Positions 21,768-26,463 of a DNA stretch of 26,463 nt are shown here, one piece after another. The DNA is from a virus: positions 1-26,463 of IMG/VR virus record IMGVR_UViG_3300005294_000069, one strand, 5' to 3'. The notes under the pieces were generated by a model. The model had not been told where the DNA came from and ran no database searches. It saw nothing but the letters and a program-made list of their open reading frames with translations. Both the position numbers and the translations under genes were made by a program. Positions within the stretch are counted from its first letter, which is position 1, and each line of letters opens with the position of its first letter.

Positions 21768-23279
21768 TCAGACGGTCATGAGCTTGACCGATGCCGGAGC
21801 CGGCAGTCTCATAACTCCATCGAGCGCCATCACAAGCGCGATGATTCCGTCGATCTTCTCTCGAGACTTCTTCCGATCCGGCTTGATATTCCCTGCCGCG
21901 TCAGTTGCTGCCACCGTATGGCCGGCTTGCCAGGAGAGGATCGGATTCCCGCCTGTCGAGAGCTCGCCGGAGAGGACAAGCCGCTCGAGCTCCTTCGCGG
22001 GAGCCGTCATACTCGCGAATCCCTGAGACATCGGAAGCACTGGCAAGCGCTCGTCGGCAAGTTCGGTCATAAGCTGGTGCGCTTGGAATAGCCGATCGAC
22101 GTTGAGCCGCTCGACGAGGAGCCGGCCGGCATCCTCGAGGATTTGCTTCTTGACGAATGCATAATCGACGGTTGCTCCCGGAGTGACCGAGAGGAAGCCG
22201 AGATCTCTCCAGGCGCGATAGAGACTCCCGTTCCGAGGATCTTTGAGCTTCTCTTCCGGAATCCAGAACCGAGCGATCGCCTTCGTGCGGCCGTTGATCC
22301 GAGCGGCCCAAACAAGCGCTGTCATGTCCGAGACGGCCGAGAGATCGAGCCCTCCGGCGACATAGTGTCCCCTAAAATCCTCGAACGAGACAGGATCAAT
22401 CGTGGTTGTCTGGAATCGCTTGATATCAAGCCATACATCGGACGTTTCGGTCCAGATATTGAGGTACAAGCGCTTGAGTGCGGCCAGTCGAGCCGGCGAG
22501 AACCGAGCGGCTTGGAACTCCCGCTCATAAAACGATCCTTTGACCGTCACATCAAAGGACGGATTCGCGGCTTTCCATGTCTCCTCGAGGAATGGATCGT
22601 CGTCCTTCTCGGCGCCGTACCAGACGAAGTGAAACGATCGATCGCTAATCCGTCCCTCTTCGACGGCTTTTCCGTATTCGAAGAGCTCGTAGCAGAGAGA
22701 CGCGGAATCGAAGCCGGCAGTCGTAAAGGCGAGGACGAGCGGCTGTCTTCTGGCTCCCTGTGCTGTCGTCAACGTGTCCCAGAGTTCCCGATTGTCCTGG
22801 GTATGGAGCTCGTCGAAGATCACGGCATGCGGATTGAGCCCATGCTTTTGTTGCGCATCGGCCGATACGACTTCGTAGGTGGAATTAGTTGGGAGATGAA
22901 AGATGATTTCCTTCTGAATGTCGCACTCGGCCGCAAGTGACGGATTCGCATGAAGCATTCGCTTTGCCTCCTCGAATACGACGCGACCCTGTATCTTGTC
23001 GGAGGCAACGGCCAGGATCTCGGCATTCGGCTCCGAGTCGTTCATGAGGAGATGCAAGCCTAAGCCGGCCGCAAGCGGAGATTTTCCCTGCTTCCGCGGC
23101 ACGCCGATCAAGGCAGTCCGGATGATTCGGAGTCCGTCCTCGTCCACTCGATCGAAGATCGGCCGAATCACGCGATCTCTCTGCCAGGGAAGGAGCACGA
23201 ACGGACGGCCCGTCCAGTGTCCCTTTTGCAGTGTCAGGAGCCGCTCGAAGAATCGGAGGACTCGACTCGATCTCTCCAC
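21768..23279 (-). CDS. terL: Large terminase subunit (503 aa)
   Basis: This is the ATP-driven DNA packaging motor and nuclease. With the GTG start at 23279, the Walker A-like motif GVPRKQGKS is at residues 59-67, Walker B VIFDE at 153-157, the first nuclease aspartate at about D312 (GGLDLSAVSDMTAL) and a late one at about D477 (KIDGIIALVMALDG). 'FTTAGFD' near 185-191 fits the ATPase coupling motif region. A longer ATG start at 23402 would add 41 Arg/Ser-rich residues and overlap the small terminase gene by 169 bp; that segment reads like an out-of-frame copy of the small terminase, so the shorter form is preferred, although neither start has a strong ribosome-binding site. P27-type small terminase upstream fits the Terminase_1-like family. 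Confidence 0.95.
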   Translation of the reverse strand: MERSSRVLRFFERLLTLQKGHWTGRPFVLLPWQRDRVIRPIFDRVDEDGLRIIRTALIGVPRKQGKSPLAAGLGLHLLMNDSEPNAEILAVASDKIQGRVVFEEAKRMLHANPSLAAECDIQKEIIFHLPTNSTYEVVSADAQQKHGLNPHAVIFDELHTQDNRELWDTLTTAQGARRQPLVLAFTTAGFDSASLCYELFEYGKAVEEGRISDRSFHFVWYGAEKDDDPFLEETWKAANPSFDVTVKGSFYEREFQAARFSPARLAALKRLYLNIWTETSDVWLDIKRFQTTTIDPVSFEDFRGHYVAGGLDLSAVSDMTALVWAARINGRTKAIARFWIPEEKLKDPRNGSLYRAWRDLGFLSVTPGATVDYAFVKKQILEDAGRLLVERLNVDRLFQAHQLMTELADERLPVLPMSQGFASMTAPAKELERLVLSGELSTGGNPILSWQAGHTVAATDAAGNIKPDRKKSREKIDGIIALVMALDGVMRLPAPASVKLMTV

Positions 23280-23662
23280 GTTCCCGACTGTTTCTCCAGA
23301 GCGCGATCGGCTTTTTGCTGGTTCATAACGTGCCGCGCCGAGAGTGGAGACAGTCCGAGATGCCGAGCGGCCCGATCGACGAGCTCGTACGTCGATCGCC
23401 ATACTCTTAAAATGTTCTTGTCATAAGGACTCTTGTCGAGCGCTTTGTCCGCTTTCGCGTACTTCGTCCACGCGTTGCAGTAGGCGAGGAGAAAATCTCT
23501 GACAGTCTCGAGCCGTACCTGTTTGGCCACGATCGGCGCCGTCTCGATCCACTTGAGCCGCGCTCCTCGAGACATGCCAGGAGGCGGCTCGAGGTACTCC
23601 GGCTCGATCGTCCGCTCGATTCGTCGCGGAGCTCGCCGGCCGGCTCCAGGTTTGCGGCCCAT
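23234..23662 (-). CDS. terS: Small terminase subunit, P27 family (142 aa)
   Basis: This is the DNA-recognition subunit of the packaging motor. The P27 pattern is visible: a basic N-terminus (GRKPGAGRRAPRR), 'PPGMSRGARLKWIETAPIV' (27-45), 'DFLLAYCNAWTKYAKADKAL' (56-75) and 'LVDRAARHLGLSPLSARHVM' (93-112), the classic ending of the core. The Ser-rich acidic tail (ESSDSSSGS) is typical for the large-subunit contact. Its ATG overlaps the upstream stop (TGATG). It probably binds a pac or cos site nearby. Confidence 0.92.
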   Translation of the reverse strand: MGRKPGAGRRAPRRIERTIEPEYLEPPPGMSRGARLKWIETAPIVAKQVRLETVRDFLLAYCNAWTKYAKADKALDKSPYDKNILRVWRSTYELVDRAARHLGLSPLSARHVMNQQKADRALEKQSGTWRDRVESSDSSSGS

Positions 23663-23919
23663 CAGTTGATCGAGTCTGAGGACATGTAGACCGTTTTGTT
23701 GACCGCAACATCGCAGTCAGGAAAAAACAAGCGGAATAACGCTTTGACAATCTCGATCTTGACCGCCTCGGATTGCTGAGCGTCGATCCTCGAGACCGCC
23801 AGCAGGAGAATGAGCGTCCAGTCCTTCGGATGGAGTCCCTCGTCCGTCATCGCGTTGACGAGCTCAACGATATGGATCGAGGCTTTGATCCTGAGCGCCT
23901 CATACTCCGCGCTATTCAC
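23662..23919 (-). CDS. Small helical hypothetical protein (85 aa)
   Basis: It starts with GTG at 23919 behind GAGGAG (eight-base spacing). The sequence is mostly helical with a hydrophobic core segment (WTLILLLAVSRIDAQQSEAVKIEIVKALFRLFF, about 34-66) but no clear transmembrane helix. Its stop overlaps the start of the small terminase, so it is translationally coupled to packaging genes. I recognise no family; a packaging accessory role is only suggested by position. Confidence 0.8.
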   Translation of the reverse strand: MNSAEYEALRIKASIHIVELVNAMTDEGLHPKDWTLILLLAVSRIDAQQSEAVKIEIVKALFRLFFPDCDVAVNKTVYMSSDSIN

Positions 23920-23931
23920 GGTTTGTGCTCC

Positions 23932-24651
23932 TCACAAATCACTCGCAATCAACAATCGCGGAATCTCGGTTGCGAATCTCCGAGCGGCAATCTCGCAATA
24001 GCGCTCCTCGATCTCGCATCCAACGGCTTTGCGTCCCTCGATCGCGGCCGCAATCAACGTCGAGCCACTGCCGGCAAACGGATCATAAACAGTCTCACCT
24101 ATTACCGAGGAGCTTTCGATCATCTGGCGGAGGATCTCGATCGGCTTCTCTGTCGGATGATTAACGATTCCAGTGGCATTCGCCCGAACTGATCGGAGGA
24201 TTGAACCACGGCGCAATCGTGCCGTCAGATTGCCTCTCCCTTTCCCCGGTTCGCTCGTTGGCGGAATGTGAACGGCAAACGTGATCGGCTCATGTTGCGG
24301 AGCCCAGGGTGAGCTGAGATCTCCGAGTCCAAGCAATTCCTTATCCCAGATAAGCTCACAATGTCCGATTAATGGAAGGGACGTGAGATCAATACGGCCG
24401 AACACGTACACATGCCGTTTGACCTTGAGTCCGGCGATCGCGAGCTTGAGCCGCTCGACGATCGCCGCTCGATCGTCAGTGCTTCGGCCGTCTCCGGCAA
24501 TATCGCCCCATAGCGTCCTGGATTCATAAGCCGAGGCGTACTCGACTCCGTACGGAGGATCTGTCACGAGGAGATCGCACTCGATCGACAAGTCGATACA
24601 GTCTCCATGATAGAGACGGATTCCATCAGCGTCGTAATAGAAACGGCTCAT
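23932..24651 (-). CDS. DNA methyltransferase, beta class N4/N6 type (239 aa)
   Basis: This transfers a methyl group from S-adenosylmethionine to adenine N6 or cytosine N4. Motif IV DPPY is at residues 31-34 and the SAM-binding motif DPFAGSGST at 190-198, preceded by HPTEKP (165-170). Catalytic motif before SAM motif makes it beta class. The target-recognition region lies between (about 60-160) and is short. No restriction endonuclease is next to it, so it is an orphan, probably protecting phage DNA from host restriction or marking DNA. The start overlaps the stop of the Cys/winged-helix gene (ATGA), and the stop lies 12 bp before the next gene. Confidence 0.93.
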   Translation of the reverse strand: MSRFYYDADGIRLYHGDCIDLSIECDLLVTDPPYGVEYASAYESRTLWGDIAGDGRSTDDRAAIVERLKLAIAGLKVKRHVYVFGRIDLTSLPLIGHCELIWDKELLGLGDLSSPWAPQHEPITFAVHIPPTSEPGKGRGNLTARLRRGSILRSVRANATGIVNHPTEKPIEILRQMIESSSVIGETVYDPFAGSGSTLIAAAIEGRKAVGCEIEERYCEIAARRFATEIPRLLIASDL

Positions 24652-25010
24652 TGTCGAGGCTCGACAACTCGGTAAAAGAACAATCCCGATCGATCCTGAG
24701 CTCGAATCCGCTCCACCGTATGTCCTCCGAACTTCTCCTTACGGAGATCACGGAGCCGCGCCGATACCGAGGCTTCAGGATCTCCGGTCCGCTCGGCAAT
24801 CTCCCGGAGTGAAAACCAGGAGCCGGATTGCATGACGGTCCAGACTCGTTTGGTCTGAGCATTCAATCGCGCTCGATCGTGCTCCGGCTCATAGGTCTCT
24901 CCGTCGTAGTCCGGCTCCTCGGCTTCTCGAGCTCCCTGCCTCCCGCAGCAATACCTGTAGTGCTCCTCCTCATCGGCATTGCCTCCGCAAAAGAGACAGA
25001 CATTCTCCAT
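24648..25010 (-). CDS. Cys-motif plus winged-helix DNA-binding protein (120 aa)
   Basis: Residues 5-22 hold C-x2-C...CC (CLFCGGNADEEEHYRYCC), a likely zinc knuckle. Residues 52-118 fit a winged helix-turn-helix: 'TKRVWTVMQSGSWFSLREIAERTGDPEASVSARLRDLRKEKFGG' contains the recognition helix (SVSARLRDLR), followed by a wing (RAQDRSGLFFYRVV). It is probably a DNA-binding regulator. Its ribosome-binding site, GAGGAG seven bases before the ATG, lies within the last unit of the NNNTG array, so array and gene are physically linked. The stop overlaps the methyltransferase start. Confidence 0.88.
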   Translation of the reverse strand: MENVCLFCGGNADEEEHYRYCCGRQGAREAEEPDYDGETYEPEHDRARLNAQTKRVWTVMQSGSWFSLREIAERTGDPEASVSARLRDLRKEKFGGHTVERIRAQDRSGLFFYRVVEPRQ

Positions 25011-25409
25011 CGTTCACTCCTCGCCGTCACGCCACAGCATTCCAGATTCACGTCACATCTCGCCGTCACTACACTGCACACCACCGCACCCCACGGCAGA
25101 ACTCGCCGCCACGCCAGTACAGACCACCACGCTTCACGGCACGTCACATCACTTCTCGCCGTCACGACACATCACTTCACCACAGCTCACGGCACTGCAC
25201 TTCTCGCCGTCACACCAGCGCAGGACATCCCACGGCACAGCGGCTCACCACTCGCCGTCACGACACTACATCGCACGACATACTCACCGCAGCGCACCTC
25301 AGGCCATCCCAGAACTCGCCGTCACAACACATCACGACAACTCAGTGCACCCCACTTCTCGCCGTCACAGCACGGCATAACAGCGCATTACGGCACTTCT
25401 CGCCGTCAC
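25011..25409 (-). repeat. Pentamer array (NNNTG)n with ACGGCGAG punctuation
   Basis: The only gene-free stretch over 300 bp in the window. On the minus strand it parses into eight blocks of 5-nt words, 60 of 63 ending in TG; the word before TG ends in G in 40 cases, C in 12, A in 7, T in 1. Each block ends in the octamer ACGGCGAG, always preceded by GTG (11-mer GTGACGGCGAG; one variant GTGGCGGCGAG). The 11-mers lie at 25399-25409, 25358-25368, 25315-25325, 25251-25261, 25203-25213, 25155-25165, 25102-25112 (variant), 25059-25069 and 25020-25030. Blocks hold 7, 7, 11, 8, 8, 9, 7 and 6 words. The exceptions are a 2-nt shortened word and two TG-to-CG changes; two further words are 6-mers that keep their TG. 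Plus-strand ORFs across it are artefacts of the CANNN rhythm. The first octamer contains the stop of the upstream gene; the last supplies part of the next gene's ribosome-binding site. Confidence 0.9.
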
Positions 25410-25792
25410 GTCTGATCGTCAGTCTCTCCGCGAACGAATGCGCCATCAGTAACGGCCGGCTCGATGCCAAGTCCAATCGTCGATCGCAAGAGCGGCGATC
25501 GAGGGACAGGTATTCTCCGATCGCGGCCGAACTTCGCGACGAGGCTCCAGTATTTGAGCTCGATCTCGGCCGCTCGCCACAAGCCCTTAATCGACATGTT
25601 CATTTGCTCGGCTTGTTTCCCTGTCAAGACACCTTGATCGACGGCATCAAAGACTTGTTCACTCTTTCTGTGTATTGCCTCGACTGTCCGAATCTCTGGA
25701 GCTTCCGGCCGCAACACTGATCGATTCTGCAAGCGGCTCGACTGTGTATGCGTACCGTCCTTCTCCGTCACCGCGCTCTCCTGCATAGCCAT
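25406..25792 (-). CDS. Hypothetical helical protein (128 aa)
   Basis: The ATG at 25792 is chosen because GGAGG lies exactly five bases upstream; upstream TTG/ATG (25810/25804) lack this. Residues 1-45 are polar and probably disordered. Residues 48-95 look like a helical unit (HRKSEQVFDAVDQGVLTGKQAEQMNMSIKGLWRAAEIELKYWSLVAKFG in outline) similar in style to phage proteins of unknown function. The C-terminus is Pro/Arg-rich then acidic. The first 134 bases overlap the C-terminal coding region of the 245-aa gene in another frame. The TGA stop falls inside the first 11-mer of the array. No family recognised. Confidence 0.7.
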   Translation of the reverse strand: MAMQESAVTEKDGTHTQSSRLQNRSVLRPEAPEIRTVEAIHRKSEQVFDAVDQGVLTGKQAEQMNMSIKGLWRAAEIELKYWSLVAKFGRDRRIPVPRSPLLRSTIGLGIEPAVTDGAFVRGETDDQT

Positions 25793-26396
25793 GTACACCT
25801 CCATACTCAAACAGGGTTTGTAAGTCGCTCAGAGAGAATGAGGAGCCGAGCACTTGCACATCGAACACGAGACTTGCGCCGTTGACGTATTCGATATTCT
25901 TGAGAAACGAGAGTGATTGTCCTCGGACCGTGCCGCGGCAGGCTTTATCGAAGGAGCCGTCCGAGACTTGAATACGATCGCCGTCTTTGAGGATCGGAAT
26001 CCAGTATGGAGACTGCGGCAGATAGACGCCATTGATGCAACGGACGGCGTAGCTTTTCAGTCCTTCGATCTTGCCGACATACAAACTCGAGATCTGCCGA
26101 GCGCAGTCCTTCATGTGCGCTCGAATCGTTCCGGCTCTCATGACGAGATCGCCGTTGAACCGTTGAAAGACAAGCATCGAATGTTCGGAATCGTCCGAGA
26201 GCGCTCCCTCGACGGTTGTTAGTACCTCCTCGTTGATCTCGTCGATGCTCCTGGCTCCGGCCGGACGTGCTGTCGGCCGTCTCGATTCGAGCCACGGCTT
26301 GATCAGGACAGGATCGGCAGGGACCGAGCCGCATAACTTCGTCAGAAAGTCCCAACGTACGCGGTAGCGAGTCCACAACGGTTTGACTTTCGACAT
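25659..26396 (-). CDS. Unrecognised 245-aa protein with Gly-rich loop
   Basis: The start is well defined by GGGAGGA four bases before ATG. Mixed alpha/beta sequence. Notable segments are 'MLVFQRFNGDLVMRAGTIRAHMKDCARQI' (about 74-102), 'GVYLPQSPYWIPIL' (about 123-136) and 'LQTLFEYGGVHGYAGERGDGEGRYAYTVEP' (192-221 in outline). The 'GG..GyaGeRGdGeGRY' loop resembles Gly-rich loops of RAMP-like folds and of a group of unannotated phage proteins, but this is a weak, memory-based resemblance. The C-terminal 30 residues are Ser-rich and overlap the next gene. It is the first complete gene of the minus-strand block in this window; role unknown. Confidence 0.8.
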   Translation of the reverse strand: MSKVKPLWTRYRVRWDFLTKLCGSVPADPVLIKPWLESRRPTARPAGARSIDEINEEVLTTVEGALSDDSEHSMLVFQRFNGDLVMRAGTIRAHMKDCARQISSLYVGKIEGLKSYAVRCINGVYLPQSPYWIPILKDGDRIQVSDGSFDKACRGTVRGQSLSFLKNIEYVNGASLVFDVQVLGSSFSLSDLQTLFEYGGVHGYAGERGDGEGRYAYTVEPLAESISVAAGSSRDSDSRGNTQKE

Positions 26397-26463
26397 ACTG
26401 TCCTCCCTCTTTGGTTGACTCCCTCCGATTTGCTCCCTAATACTCCAAAAGTCTGCGCGAGGC
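26397..26463 (-). other. Leader of the 245-aa gene at window edge
   Basis: Contains the strong Shine-Dalgarno GGGAGGA (26401-26407). A minus-strand frame entering from the right ends in TAG at 26437-26439 and could be the last eight codons of an upstream gene. The frame of the 245-aa gene is also open to the window edge, so an extended start outside the window cannot be excluded. No promoter is evident. Confidence 0.4.

Noticed and set aside
24863-25165. 100-aa minus-strand ORF crossing the array and the winged-helix gene
   Set aside because: It overlaps the winged-helix gene in another frame for half its length and the rest is array sequence.
25011-25409. CRISPR-like repeats with an 11-bp repeat
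   Set aside because: Repeats are too short, spacers are low-complexity pentamer runs of unequal length (28-53 bp) and no cas genes are present.
25011-25409. Diversity-generating retroelement template for the fibre genes
   Set aside because: No reverse transcriptase is visible, and no fibre segment in the window matches the array as a variable repeat.
24828-25415. Long plus-strand frames (195 aa and 133 aa) across the array with His/Thr/LAVT repeats
   Set aside because: The CANNN rhythm on the plus strand rarely creates stop codons, so long open frames are expected. They run antisense into the well-supported winged-helix gene and have no ribosome-binding site.
1-26463. tRNA, rRNA, insertion sequence or integrase/attachment site
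   Set aside because: No cloverleaf-like sequence, transposase or recombinase motif or flanking duplication was noticed by eye; a tRNA scan could not be run.

Overview
The window is the late (structural) half of a tailed-phage or prophage genome of HK97-type siphovirus architecture. Nearly everything is on the minus strand and reads from right (26.4 kb) to left (1.45 kb) as one tightly packed, probably polycistronic block with many ATGA, TGATG or TAATG stop/start overlaps. Only three small genes at the far left (431-1456) read on the plus strand. Lipobox and Sec-type signal peptides next to candidate spanins suggest a host with an outer membrane. The sequence is GC-rich with many TCGA and CTCGAG words, but I cannot name the host. 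No integrase, repressor, polymerase, tRNA or CRISPR is visible, so lifestyle is undetermined.

Order along the minus strand: an unrecognised 245-aa protein and a 128-aa protein overlapping it (26396-25406); a 400-bp gene-free array (25409-25011); a Cys-motif plus winged-helix protein; an orphan beta-class DNA methyltransferase; a small protein; small terminase (P27 type) and large terminase; a hidden 56-aa helix-turn-helix protein; portal, prohead protease and HK97 major capsid; head-tail connector, head closure, HK97-gp10-like neck protein and tail terminator; a small Cys-rich protein; tail tube; the tail assembly chaperone with a -1 frameshift product; tape measure (1051 aa); tail hub; a LamG-containing fibre-like protein with a signal peptide; three further small exported or lipoprotein genes; a jelly-roll/Ig-repeat protein; a DUF1064 nuclease; a small overlapping ORF; a two-helix membrane protein; and an 880-aa multidomain tail fibre with a glycosidase-like C-terminus. 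A divergent pair of small DNA-binding-type genes sits at 153-952, followed by a zinc-ribbon-like protein and a one-helix membrane protein that converges with the fibre gene, stop codon on stop codon.

How it works together: the terminases package DNA through the portal into a capsid matured by the protease. The connector, closure, neck and terminator proteins join head to tail. The tube polymerises around the tape measure with help of the frameshifted chaperone, and the hub and fibres recognise the cell. The small membrane, coiled-coil and lipoprotein genes are candidates for lysis or envelope functions.

The most unusual element is the array at 25011-25409. Read on the minus strand it is built almost entirely of 5-nt words of the form NNNTG (60 of 63), grouped into eight blocks of 6-11 words, each block closed by the octamer ACGGCGAG. 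It starts on the stop codon of one gene and ends on the ribosome-binding site of the next. I know of no described element with this design.
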